A DNA stretch of 25,771 bases. Origin: Holdemanella sp. MSK.7.32. Its GTDB lineage: Bacteria; Bacillota_I; Bacilli_A; Erysipelotrichales; Erysipelotrichaceae. Positions 1 through 6,830 of this stretch are shown one piece after another (the stretch's first letter is position 1; each line of letters starts with the position of its first letter). The notes beneath the pieces are model-generated. The model made no database searches. It saw only the letters and a list, made by a program, of their open reading frames with translations, and was not told the origin of the DNA. The translations under genes were made by a program, and so were the position numbers. The stretch spans positions 1-25,771 of the forward strand of contig NZ_JANFYN010000033.1 of NCBI RefSeq assembly GCF_024460475.1. Direction: 5' to 3'.

Positions 1-72
1 ATCTTACTGGATGATAGGTACATAGATCATGGATGAAATTCTGAAGTATTTATAAAAAAGCATACAATAAAA

Positions 73-213
73 ACTCCATCGCTAAAGACTGAATGGATCG
101 GGATACCAAATGATTCAGAAAGATGGAGTAGATATTGAAATGTTACCGGACGACTGGAGACGAACCGGGCACGTTATTTAGACGTGTGACTTTCCTTTGG
201 AAAGTCTTTTCTT
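73..213 (+). ncRNA. Candidate structured leader RNA upstream of nrdG
   Basis: No convincing coding frame crosses bases 1-223, but the stretch is full of inverted repeats. An 8-bp stem (ACTCCATC 73-80 with GATGGAGT 122-129) encloses a 6-bp stem (CTGAAT 89-94 with ATTCAG 113-118), with an asymmetric internal loop (81-88 against 119-121). Downstream, CCGG (146-149), CTGG (154-157) and CCGG (165-168) can pair with one another in alternative ways. Then come CACGT 170-174 with ACGTG 182-186, and a perfect intrinsic terminator at 188-213. Bases AAAGAC (84-89) could also pair with GUCUUU (204-209) in the terminator. Nested stems followed by a terminator directly before a ribosome binding site is typical riboswitch or attenuator architecture. 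I do not recognise a known class; it could also be the 3' end of an independent RNA. Confidence 0.4.
188..213 (+). terminator. Intrinsic terminator / attenuator before nrdG
   Basis: A perfect 8-bp hairpin (GACTTTCC 188-195, loop TTT, GGAAAGTC 199-206) is followed by TTTTCTT. It ends exactly where the nrdG ribosome binding site GGGAGG (214-219) begins. It either ends an upstream transcript or acts as a premature terminator controlling nrdG. Confidence 0.75.
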
Positions 214-223
214 GGGAGGTTTT

Positions 224-745
224 ATGTACTACGGAAATATAAAGAAAAACGATATTGCGAACGGTAAAGGGGTGCGTGTGACACTATTTGTATCGGGATG
301 TACAAATCATTGTAAAAATTGTTTCCAGCCAGAAACATGGAACTTTGATTATGGTAAGCCTTATACAAAGGAAACAGAAGATGAAATTATTGATGCTTTA
401 AAACCAAGCCATATTTCAGGTTTGACATTACTTGGTGGAGAGCCTTTTGAGCCGGAGAATCAAAGAGAATTAGTTAAATTGCTTCGTCGTGTTCGTGAAG
501 AATTACCAGAAAAGAATATTTGGTCTTTTACAGGCTTTGTTTTAGATCAAGACTTGTTGGATGGTGGACGAAAACATTGTGAAGTAACGGATGAAATGTT
601 GTCGTTATTGGATGTTTTAGTGGATGGTCCATTTAAAGAAGAAGAAAAAGATATCACATTGGCATTTCGTGGTTCAAGAAACCAAAGGCTTATTGATATG
701 AAGAAATCTTTGAAAGAACAAGAGGTAATTGAATTGGAAGTTTAA
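224..745 (+). CDS. nrdG: Anaerobic ribonucleoside-triphosphate reductase activating protein
   Basis: NrdG is a radical-SAM enzyme that uses a [4Fe-4S] cluster and S-adenosylmethionine to install the glycyl radical on NrdD, allowing dNTP synthesis without oxygen. The cluster motif CTNHCKNC (CxxxCxxC) follows VTLFVSGC near the N terminus, and the TLLGGEPF segment is the usual SAM-contacting GGEP motif. I start the gene at the ATG at 224, giving 173 aa, because GGGAGG lies 4 bases upstream and MYYGNIKKNDI is a normal NrdG N terminus; the frame is open back to a TTG at 197, but that lies inside the terminator stem. The partner nrdD is not visible in the window, and the 223 bases upstream do not read as its C terminus. 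Confidence 0.95.
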   Translation: MYYGNIKKNDIANGKGVRVTLFVSGCTNHCKNCFQPETWNFDYGKPYTKETEDEIIDALKPSHISGLTLLGGEPFEPENQRELVKLLRRVREELPEKNIWSFTGFVLDQDLLDGGRKHCEVTDEMLSLLDVLVDGPFKEEEKDITLAFRGSRNQRLIDMKKSLKEQEVIELEV

Positions 746-760
746 TCTTCCAATTTTTTT
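732..760 (+). terminator. Intrinsic terminator of nrdG
   Basis: AATTGGAAG (732-740) pairs perfectly with CTTCCAATT (747-755) around a 6-base loop that contains part of the nrdG stop codon, and is followed by a T-run to 760. Confidence 0.85.
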
Positions 761-788
761 ATCAATTGTTAAGAAAATTTGATATAAT
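759..788 (+). promoter_or_regulatory. Promoter of ispD, predicted leaderless
   Basis: A perfect TATAAT lies at 783-788. A weak -35, TTATCA, sits at 759-764 with an 18-base spacer. The ATG is at 795, seven bases after the -10 box, which is where transcription would start. No Shine-Dalgarno sequence is present between the terminator and the ATG. Confidence 0.6.
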
Positions 789-794
789 GAATCC

Positions 795-1442
795 ATGAAC
801 TATAGTGTGATTGTTTTAGCTGCTGGAAGAGGCAGTCGAACGAATTTAGATTACAATAAAGTATTTTATACTTTTGAAAATGGACAAACTGTACTGAATA
901 AGAGTCTGTCTGTTTTTTTATCAGATGAAGATTGTAAACAGGTTGTTTTAGTTTGTGCGGATTATGAAAAGGACTATGTTACTGAAAACTATTTATATGA
1001 TTCTCGAATCCAAGTTGTAACAGGAGGACAAACACGACAAGATAGTGTATACAACGGATTACAAATCGTAGATCAAGATTATGTTATGATTCATGATGGG
1101 GCTAGACCTTTTGTTGAAAAAAAGTGGATTTTAGATTTGAAACATTCTTTAGAAACAGAGGATGCCTGTTTATTAATGGTACCTAGTGTGGATACGACAA
1201 AGATTGTTGTGGATGGTTATGTAAAGGAATCATTAGAAAGAAAGCTTGTATATCATGCACAGACACCGCAATGTTTTAAAACGGATTTAATTAAGGAGTG
1301 TCACCAACTTGCAAGGAATAAACAAGTGCAGGCAACAGACGATGCTCAGCTTGTAGAGTGGTTTTCTAAGGCGAGAGTAAAAGTGGTATTATCAAGTTTC
1401 ACAAATAAAAAAATAACTTTGCCAGAAGATTTGAAAGGATAG
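795..1442 (+). CDS. ispD: 2-C-methyl-D-erythritol 4-phosphate cytidylyltransferase
   Basis: IspD makes CDP-methylerythritol from MEP and CTP in the non-mevalonate isoprenoid pathway. The 215-aa protein is slightly short for the family (about 230). Visible motifs are the nucleotide-binding loop LAAGRGSR (8-15) with Lys22, GGQTRQDSVYNGL (77-89), HDGARP (100-105), VDTTK (132-136), QTPQCF (156-161), TDDA (171-174) and the C-terminal ITLPEDL (207-213). The pattern favours IspD over the related ribitol-phosphate cytidylyltransferase (TarI), but a TarI role cannot be excluded by eye. The start at 795 has no ribosome binding site and follows the -10 box directly, suggesting a leaderless mRNA. A shortened paralogue follows 8 bases downstream. 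Confidence 0.9.
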   Translation: MNYSVIVLAAGRGSRTNLDYNKVFYTFENGQTVLNKSLSVFLSDEDCKQVVLVCADYEKDYVTENYLYDSRIQVVTGGQTRQDSVYNGLQIVDQDYVMIHDGARPFVEKKWILDLKHSLETEDACLLMVPSVDTTKIVVDGYVKESLERKLVYHAQTPQCFKTDLIKECHQLARNKQVQATDDAQLVEWFSKARVKVVLSSFTNKKITLPEDLKG

Positions 1443-1450
1443 GTATAAAG

Positions 1451-1918
1451 ATGGAATATTCAGCGTTGGTATTTGATGATTGTAAAGAAGTAGAAGATAC
1501 GTATGACAAATTATTAGAAACAATTGATTTGTTTGCGAATGATGAAAATTGTACGCAAATTGTTGTGAGCTGCAAGAGTGTATGGACATTAAGACTGGCT
1601 TCATCTCCTAAAAATAAGGTGATGCTTGTACAAAGACCAGATAAACCGTATGTAGCATTGTTGAATGGCTTAAAGGCTGTTAAACAAGAAAATGTTGTTG
1701 TGACTGGTATTTCTACAAAACATACAAAAGAAAACGTAGATATATTATTAGATCATTTATCAAAATATCCGGCTATTAACTTTGATAAAGACTTGCAGGC
1801 ATTTGATACAAGATTATTGATGTTCTGCCTACAAAAAGCTATTGAATCCAACTTGGCAATTACATCTTATGCCCAAGCTGTTGCGCTTGCGGATACACCA
1901 CTAGAATCTATTGAATGA
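1451..1918 (+). CDS. Degenerate IspD-like protein, probably non-catalytic
   Basis: This 155-aa protein does not carry a known functional signature, but by eye it aligns along most of its length to the IspD encoded just upstream. MEYSALVF matches MNYSVIVL, ALLNGLKAVKQENVVVTG (69-86) matches SVYNGLQIVDQDYVMIHD, and LQAFDTRLLMFCLQ onward (115-147) matches PQCFKTDLIKECHQ onward. The glycine-rich CTP loop (LAAGxGxR), GGxxRxxSV arginine, HDGARP and TDDA motifs are all missing, so it should not transfer nucleotides. It starts 8 bases after ispD, with AAAGGA at 1434-1439 as a possible ribosome binding site, so the two are co-transcribed. It may be a partner subunit, a regulatory pseudoenzyme or a decaying tandem duplicate; the frame is intact. 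Confidence 0.6.
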   Translation: MEYSALVFDDCKEVEDTYDKLLETIDLFANDENCTQIVVSCKSVWTLRLASSPKNKVMLVQRPDKPYVALLNGLKAVKQENVVVTGISTKHTKENVDILLDHLSKYPAINFDKDLQAFDTRLLMFCLQKAIESNLAITSYAQAVALADTPLESIE

Positions 1919-1942
1919 TACGGCTATTGTCGTATCATTTTT
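1914..1942 (+). terminator. Terminator after the ispD unit
   Basis: AATGATACG (1914-1922) pairs with CGTATCATT (1931-1939) around an 8-base loop, followed by TTT. The stop codon of the preceding gene lies in the left arm. Confidence 0.8.
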
Positions 1943-1978
1943 AATAGAATCTTAATAATTTCATATTTTAAAAGGTAG

Positions 1979-1984
1979 TACAAT
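1979..1984 (+). promoter_or_regulatory. -10 element of the P-type ATPase gene, predicted leaderless
   Basis: TACAAT at 1979-1984 ends so that transcription would begin at about 1991, the A of the ATG. The -35 region is weak (TAATTT at 1956-1961, 17-base spacer). The nearest purine-rich stretch, AAAGG, is about 15 bases from the ATG, too far for a normal ribosome binding site. Confidence 0.5.
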
Positions 1985-1990
1985 AGATAT

Positions 1991-4198
1991 ATGCATAACT
2001 CAAATAATTTATCGAAAAGCTATAAAGAAATAATTAAACAACACGTGTTTACTTTATTTAATGGAATTAATGTTGTTCTAGCTATATTTGTATTCTTTAC
2101 GGGATCTTATCGTAATATGCTCTTTATGATTACGGTCATTTTAAATATGGCGATTGGATTGTTCCAGGAAATTCGTTCAAAACATATGTTGGATAAGCTT
2201 TCTTTATTAAATCAGACAAAGATTCATGTGATTCGAAATAATACTGAACTGGAATTAAGCGTTGAAGAAGTGAAAGTCAACGATATTCTCGTATTATATG
2301 CTGGCGATGAAATCAGTTTTGATGGTCATATTATATCTGGAAATATTGAATGCGATGAATCCATGTTGACGGGTGAAAGTGATGCGGTATATAAACAAGA
2401 AAATTCTTCACTACTTAGTGGAAGCTTTGTGATTTCAGGAAAATGTTGGATGCACGTAGACAAAGTAGGACAAGATACATATGCGTATTCGATTTTAAAA
2501 CATGCTAAGCGTTTTAAACGTTATCCGAGTCAGTTACGAGATTCAATTGATTGGATTATAAAATGGTGTACATATATTTTAATTCCATTGGGATGTGTTT
2601 TGTTCATTAAGCAGCTTATTAAAACAAATTATACAACCGCAACCTTAAATACAGTGGCTGCCGTTGTAGGCATGATTCCCGAAGGACTTGTCTTTTTAAC
2701 TAGTGTTGCATTGGCAATCAGTGCTTATAAGCTTGGTAAACAAAAGGTTTTAGTACAGGAACTATATTGTATTGAAACCTTAGCTAGGACAGATACACTA
2801 TGTTTAGATAAGACTGGTACATTGACGCAAGGAAAACTAAGTGTTTGTCATGTTGAAAAAATTGAAAATGTCGACGGAATTCTAGGCGATATGATGCAGG
2901 CTTTACCAGATGACAATGCGACAGCTATAGCGATAAGAAACTATTTTAAGGCAAGAAATTATAAGAAAGTTGTATCCTATTTGCCGTTTTCAAGTCAAAG
3001 AAAATATTCGAGCGTGACATTTGAAGATGGAGAATATAAATTAGGAGCGTATTCATATATCGCCAAAGAAATAGATTTGGATGTAGAAAAACATATTGAA
3101 GACTATACGTCTCTAGCTATGCGTGTAGTAGTTTTGATGAAAGATAATGCTGTTTTGGCTTATATTTGCCTTCGTGATGAATTAAGGCCAGATGCCAAAG
3201 ATACTTTAAATTTCTTTAAAAAACAAGGCGTGGATATAAAAATTATTTCAGGAGATGATCCTAGAACAGTGGAAGCTTTAGCTAGAAAAGCAGGCTTTAC
3301 ATCAAAAAGTATTGATATGTCTACTATAAAGGATGTAGAAATGGTTGTAGATTCGTATTCGATTTTTGGACGTGTTACTCCAGAACAAAAAAAGGAACTT
3401 GTGTTAGCTTTAAAAAGAAGAAATAAAACTGTCGCAATGACGGGTGATGGTGTAAATGATGTTATGGCATTAAAGGAAGCGGATTGTTCTATTGCGATGG
3501 GTTCGGGTTCACAAGCATGTAAAAGTGTGGCGAGCCTAGTTTTATTAGAAAACCAAATGAATACATTACCTGTTATTTTATATCAAGGACGTTGTGTTAT
3601 TAATAACATTCAAAGAACAGCCTCTTTATTTTTGGTGAAGACAATCTTCTCAATTGGACTTTCTTTATTAACACTTGTATGTTTAAAAAACTATCCGTTT
3701 AAACCTATTCAATTGACTTTGATTTCTGCCTTGGCAACTGGAATTCCTAGCTTTATATTAACGCTTGAACCAAACGGAAATATTGTAAAAGGAAATTTCT
3801 TAAGAAATGTCATATCTAAAGCATTGCCAGGAGCTATATGTGTAATTTGTAGTGTAATTGGTGTTTCAATCTTAGGCCATTTTGTTTATATTTCACCTAA
3901 TGAATATTCAACAATGTGTACAATTCTTGCCGGAGTCAATGCACTTATGGTGTTGATACGAGTATGTGTGCCAATGACAATGCTAAGAAAAATATTGGTT
4001 ACAATCATGTCAGTAATATTTGCCGGTTCAATCATTTTATGTAAGAACTTTTTCTATATTGTTCACTTACAATGGTATGAAATTATCTATGTGATTTTAA
4101 ATGTATGTCTGATTCCTTTTATACTAACGCTTGTATCAAATTGGGTAAAAATAATTTTAAAAAAAATAAATCACAAAAAGAAAAAGTTTGGAAATTAA
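1991..4198 (+). CDS. CtpE-like cation-transporting P-type ATPase
   Basis: This is an ATP-driven membrane pump of 735 aa. It shows the actuator TGES (127-130), the transmembrane ion-site motif MIPEG (228-232), the phosphorylated aspartate in DKTGTLT (273-279), a nucleotide-binding FSSQRKYSS segment (333-341), and the hinge TGDGVNDVMALKEAD (484-498). Two N-terminal hydrophobic segments precede the actuator, two surround PEG, and about six follow the hinge, giving roughly ten in all. No metal-binding CxxC domain or CPC motif is present, so it is not a copper/zinc/cadmium P1B pump. The VxxMIPEGLVxLTS stretch resembles the CtpE group, one member of which is a calcium transporter in mycobacteria; the ion is therefore inferred, with Ca2+ the best guess. 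It stands alone between two terminators and appears to lack a leader and ribosome binding site. Confidence 0.88.
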   Translation: MHNSNNLSKSYKEIIKQHVFTLFNGINVVLAIFVFFTGSYRNMLFMITVILNMAIGLFQEIRSKHMLDKLSLLNQTKIHVIRNNTELELSVEEVKVNDILVLYAGDEISFDGHIISGNIECDESMLTGESDAVYKQENSSLLSGSFVISGKCWMHVDKVGQDTYAYSILKHAKRFKRYPSQLRDSIDWIIKWCTYILIPLGCVLFIKQLIKTNYTTATLNTVAAVVGMIPEGLVFLTSVALAISAYKLGKQKVLVQELYCIETLARTDTLCLDKTGTLTQGKLSVCHVEKIENVDGILGDMMQALPDDNATAIAIRNYFKARNYKKVVSYLPFSSQRKYSSVTFEDGEYKLGAYSYIAKEIDLDVEKHIEDYTSLAMRVVVLMKDNAVLAYICLRDELRPDAKDTLNFFKKQGVDIKIISGDDPRTVEALARKAGFTSKSIDMSTIKDVEMVVDSYSIFGRVTPEQKKELVLALKRRNKTVAMTGDGVNDVMALKEADCSIAMGSGSQACKSVASLVLLENQMNTLPVILYQGRCVINNIQRTASLFLVKTIFSIGLSLLTLVCLKNYPFKPIQLTLISALATGIPSFILTLEPNGNIVKGNFLRNVISKALPGAICVICSVIGVSILGHFVYISPNEYSTMCTILAGVNALMVLIRVCVPMTMLRKILVTIMSVIFAGSIILCKNFFYIVHLQWYEIIYVILNVCLIPFILTLVSNWVKIILKKINHKKKKFGN

Positions 4199-4210
4199 TC
4201 CAAACTTTTT
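4181..4210. terminator. Bidirectional terminator between convergent genes
   Basis: AAAAAGTTTGGA (4181-4192) pairs perfectly with TCCAAACTTTTT (4199-4210) around a 6-base loop. A-tracts and T-tracts flank both sides, so it works in both directions. The ATPase stop codon is in the loop; the leftward gene's stop codon begins right after the hairpin. Confidence 0.85.
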
Positions 4211-4211
4211 T

Positions 4212-5327
4212 CTATCCCCATACTTCTTCGGCAATTTCTTTAACCAATTTTACTTTAGCCCACTGTTGCTCTTCAGTTAATTTGTTTCCTATTTCACATG
4301 AGGCGAAACCACATTGTGGACTTAGACACAAATTTTCTAAAGGGACATATTGGCTTGCTTCTTTAATACGGGCAATTACTGTTTCTTTGTCTTCTAATTT
4401 GGCTAACTTTGTAGTAACTAAACCAAGTACAACTTTTTTATCGGGTGTAACTTCTTTTAATGGCTCAAAACCACCAGAACGAGCATCATCAAATTCTAAG
4501 AAATAGGCATGCACATTTTCTTTCGCAAATAATGTTTTTGCGACAGCATCATAAGCACCACTAGATGCATATGTAGAGTGGAAGTTACCACGACATACGT
4601 GTGTGTTAATTGTAAGATCTTCAGGTTTTCCTTCAATCGCAAGATTGTTGATACGCAAGAATAATTCTTGAACTTTTAATAAACCTTCTTGATCTGTTTG
4701 GAAGAATAATGGCGCTTTTTCATCCACCAACATACCCCATGAACAATCATCGAATTGAATGCATCGACATCCTGCATCATATAATTGTTGAATGACAACC
4801 TTATATCCTTTCGCAATGTCTTGAACCAATTCTTCCGTATCTTCATAATATTTTTTAGTGTTTTCTAGTGCAAAAGGAAGAATCATTTGTTCCAAAAATT
4901 GTGCTGGAGCAGGAATGGTTTGTTTGGCAATCGTATTTTCGTCTTCGAATTGAGTTAAAAACTTGAAATGCTCTACAAAAGGATGTGTACCACTCACACC
5001 AACTTTTCCAGTGATATATGTATCATCAATCATAGCGGCTTCTCCATGGAAGGGAAGGCCTGTTTTCGTTGGTGTATGAGATACGCCATCAAATCCCCAC
5101 ATAAAGTCCAAGTGCCATGTAGCACGTCTGAATTCACCATCTGTGATGACGTGTAGGCCGGCTGCCTTTTCTTTTTGAACTAAATCTGTAATGCACTCAT
5201 CTTCGATTTGGGTCAATTCTTCTCTTGAAATTTTTTTAGACCCATAATCTTTACGAGCTTGTTTTAGTTTTTCAGGTCTTAAAAAACTTCCAACTACATC
5301 ATATCTATAAGGTGTTTGAACTGTCAT
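4212..5327 (-). CDS. MetE-family cobalamin-independent methyltransferase (YxjG/YxjH-like)
   Basis: This 371-aa protein matches the C-terminal catalytic half of cobalamin-independent methionine synthase and the stand-alone YxjG/YxjH type, which transfers a methyl group to homocysteine or a related thiol. It opens with YDVVGSFLRP. The zinc ligands are visible in order: His and Cys in NTHVCRGN, Glu in YFLEFDD, and Cys in SPQCGFAS. The N-terminal folate-binding half of full MetE is absent, so the methyl donor is uncertain. I start at 5327 because GAGG lies 8 bases upstream of this ATG; the frame is open to an ATG at 5366 that overlaps the -10 region. A MET-box-like palindrome and a LysR gene lie directly upstream, pointing to methionine-responsive control. 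Confidence 0.88.
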   Translation of the reverse strand: MTVQTPYRYDVVGSFLRPEKLKQARKDYGSKKISREELTQIEDECITDLVQKEKAAGLHVITDGEFRRATWHLDFMWGFDGVSHTPTKTGLPFHGEAAMIDDTYITGKVGVSGTHPFVEHFKFLTQFEDENTIAKQTIPAPAQFLEQMILPFALENTKKYYEDTEELVQDIAKGYKVVIQQLYDAGCRCIQFDDCSWGMLVDEKAPLFFQTDQEGLLKVQELFLRINNLAIEGKPEDLTINTHVCRGNFHSTYASSGAYDAVAKTLFAKENVHAYFLEFDDARSGGFEPLKEVTPDKKVVLGLVTTKLAKLEDKETVIARIKEASQYVPLENLCLSPQCGFASCEIGNKLTEEQQWAKVKLVKEIAEEVWG

Positions 5328-5367
5328 AATAAATTCCTCAACTTTCGTGTGTGTTAAGTCTATCATA

Positions 5368-5378
5368 TTTATAGTATA
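5368..5378 (-). promoter_or_regulatory. Promoter (-10 region) of the MetE-family gene
   Basis: Read leftward, TATACT (5378-5373) and the overlapping TATAAA (5373-5368) are candidate -10 boxes giving a leader of some 35-40 bases with a GAGG ribosome binding site. No good -35 is seen at the proper distance, as expected for an activator-dependent promoter. Confidence 0.5.
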
Positions 5379-5406
5379 TAGAATAATTGAAATATTCTTT
5401 AGTTTG

Positions 5407-5425
5407 TTATAGTTAAAAACTATAA
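5407..5425. promoter_or_regulatory. MET-box-like LysR operator
   Basis: The 19-base palindrome has arms TTATAGTT (5407-5414) and AACTATAA (5418-5425). Its inner 17 bases, TATAGTTAAAAACTATA (5408-5424), differ at one defined position from the streptococcal MetR/MtaR consensus as I remember it, TATAGTTTNAAACTATA. It also fits the general LysR-type ATAG-N7-CTAT form. Its centre is about 55 bases upstream of the predicted start of the MetE-family transcript, a usual place for LysR-type activation. Confidence 0.7.
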
Positions 5426-5426
5426 T

Positions 5427-5452
5427 AAAAGACCAATTTCACTTGGTCTTTT
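5427..5452 (-). terminator. Terminator of the lysR operon
   Basis: AAAAGACCAA (5427-5436) pairs with TTGGTCTTTT (5443-5452) around a 6-base loop; read leftward, a U-rich tail follows. The lysR stop codon lies within it. It separates the regulator's operon from the MetE-family promoter. Confidence 0.8.
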
Positions 5453-6341
5453 CAATGTATTGAATGAGATGATTTAGATAGTTTTTTGACATGTTGGATA
5501 AAACTCCATCACTAATATAGCCTATTTCCATAACTTCATCACTATCAAGTGGAATGGATACAATGTTGTCTCCATTTAAATCCGTGCTTAGAATACCTGA
5601 AGAAATCGTATATCCGTTTAGTCCAATCAATAAGTTGAATAATGTGGCGCGATCTGAAACAACAATACTCTTTTTAGATGGCTGAGTACTGTGTAATTCT
5701 TCGGAAAAGTAGAAGGAATTATTGATTCCTTGTTCATAAGTTAGACGGGGATAGTTCTCTAAATCTTCCATTTTCACTGTTTTTTTATGGGATAAAGGAT
5801 TTGTCTTAGAAACAAACACATGGGGGTTGGCTTCAAATAATTTGGTGAATGTAAGATGTTCTTTCTTTAAGATACTTTGAATGACTTCACGATTGAAATG
5901 TGAAAGATAAAGAATGCCTAATTGACTTCGATGGTTCTTTACATCTTCGATAATATCGTATGTTCTTTGTTCTCTTAAAGAAAATTCATATTCACTTTGA
6001 TTGTATTCTTTGACTAAGGCGACAAACGCATTTACCACAAAGGCATAGTGTTGACTTGAAATCGCAAATACAGTTCTTGCAGGGAATGTGTTTTTATATT
6101 GTTCTTCAAGTAAGTTAGCTTGTTCTATGACTTGTCTAGCATAGCCTAGAAATTTTTCTCCTTGTTCAGAGAGAAGAATACCTTTATTTGTTCGAACAAA
6201 TAAGCAGATGGACATTTCTTCTTCTAAATCATGAATGGATTTCGAAAGAGATGGTTGTGAAATAAATAAGGCTTTGGCTGCGGAATTAAAAGATCCAGAT
6301 TCAACGACCTGGATCACGTAGCGCAATTGTTGCAACGTCAT
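5439..6341 (-). CDS. LysR-type transcriptional regulator, probable MetR/MtaR-like
   Basis: This 300-aa protein has the normal LysR length and layout. An N-terminal winged helix (MTLQQLRYVIQVVESGSF, then AAKALFISQPSLSKSIHDLE at about 22-41) is followed by a long linker helix and a substrate-binding domain from about residue 90. The effector cannot be read directly. Because the next leftward gene is a methionine-synthase-family enzyme with a MET-box-like palindrome in front, I infer control of methionine or homocysteine metabolism. The start codon overlaps the cyclophilin stop codon (TAATG), so translation is probably coupled, and both codons sit in the loop of a 9-bp hairpin. CysR-like or other LysR roles remain possible. 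Confidence 0.88.
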   Translation of the reverse strand: MTLQQLRYVIQVVESGSFNSAAKALFISQPSLSKSIHDLEEEMSICLFVRTNKGILLSEQGEKFLGYARQVIEQANLLEEQYKNTFPARTVFAISSQHYAFVVNAFVALVKEYNQSEYEFSLREQRTYDIIEDVKNHRSQLGILYLSHFNREVIQSILKKEHLTFTKLFEANPHVFVSKTNPLSHKKTVKMEDLENYPRLTYEQGINNSFYFSEELHSTQPSKKSIVVSDRATLFNLLIGLNGYTISSGILSTDLNGDNIVSIPLDSDEVMEIGYISDGVLSNMSKNYLNHLIQYIEKTK

Positions 6342-6354
6342 TAGTCAACAATTG
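6324..6354 (-). repeat. Inverted repeat enclosing the ppiB stop / lysR start
   Basis: CAATTGTTG (6324-6332) and CAACAATTG (6346-6354) form a perfect 9-bp stem with a 13-base loop. In the leftward mRNA the loop holds the overlapping stop and start codons (TAATG). Confidence 0.6.
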
Positions 6355-6826
6355 TGATTGTATCAATCACTTGAGGATTTCTTGGACGATCATTGAAAGT
6401 AGTAGGTGTCTTTGCGATTTTATCTACATTTTCCATACCTTCAATAACTTTACCAAACGCAGCATATTCACCATCTAAATGAGGTGCATCCTGGTGCATA
6501 ATGAAGAATTGACTTCCTGCACTATTTGGATCCATAGCACGTGCCATAGATAAAACTCCACGAGTGTGTTTTAAATCGTTTTTAAATCCATTTGAAGCAA
6601 ATTCTCCATGAATTGTATAACCTGGGCCACCAGTTCCGTTTCCAATTGGGCATCCACCTTGAATCATAAATCCTTTAATAACACGGTGGAAAGTTAATCC
6701 GTTATAGAATTTTTTTTCGATTAGATTCAAAAAGTTTTCAACCGTTTCTGGAGCAATCTCAGGATATAGTTCAGCTTTGATTTGATCTCCATTTTTCATT
6801 GTGATTAAAATATTTTTGGTTTCCAT
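6341..6826 (-). CDS. ppiB: Cyclophilin-type peptidyl-prolyl cis-trans isomerase
   Basis: This 161-aa single-domain cyclophilin lacks a signal peptide, so it acts in the cytoplasm on X-Pro bonds of folding proteins. The family core is clear: PETVENFLNL, the catalytic-arginine segment YNGLTFHRVIKGFMIQGG, GGPGYTIHGEF, the HTRGVLSMARAMDPNSAGSQFFI stretch (quoted here only as its key parts RGVLSMAR and GSQFFI), and the LDGEYAAFGKV segment. A run AAAGGA ahead of the ATG serves as ribosome binding site, and the gene starts a few bases after the DegV stop codon. It lies in the middle of the M42 peptidase-DegV-ppiB-lysR unit, with no obvious functional link to those neighbours. Confidence 0.95.
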   Translation of the reverse strand: METKNILITMKNGDQIKAELYPEIAPETVENFLNLIEKKFYNGLTFHRVIKGFMIQGGCPIGNGTGGPGYTIHGEFASNGFKNDLKHTRGVLSMARAMDPNSAGSQFFIMHQDAPHLDGEYAAFGKVIEGMENVDKIAKTPTTFNDRPRNPQVIDTITIVD

Positions 6827-6830
6827 GTTT

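Noticed and set aside
1..36. Open frame at the left edge ending in TGA that might be the tail of an upstream gene such as nrdD
   Set aside because: Only 11 codons are visible and they do not resemble the cysteine-rich NrdD C terminus.
110..180. Short frame MIQKDGVDIEMLPDDW ending in TAG
   Set aside because: No ribosome binding site, no recognisable family, and it lies across the paired stems of the candidate leader RNA.
197..223. TTG start for nrdG
   Set aside because: It lies inside the terminator hairpin; the ATG at 224 has GGGAGG before it and gives a normal NrdG start.
4105..4506. Rightward open frame across the convergent junction
   Set aside because: It runs over the bidirectional terminator and antisense to the MetE-family gene, without a ribosome binding site or family resemblance.
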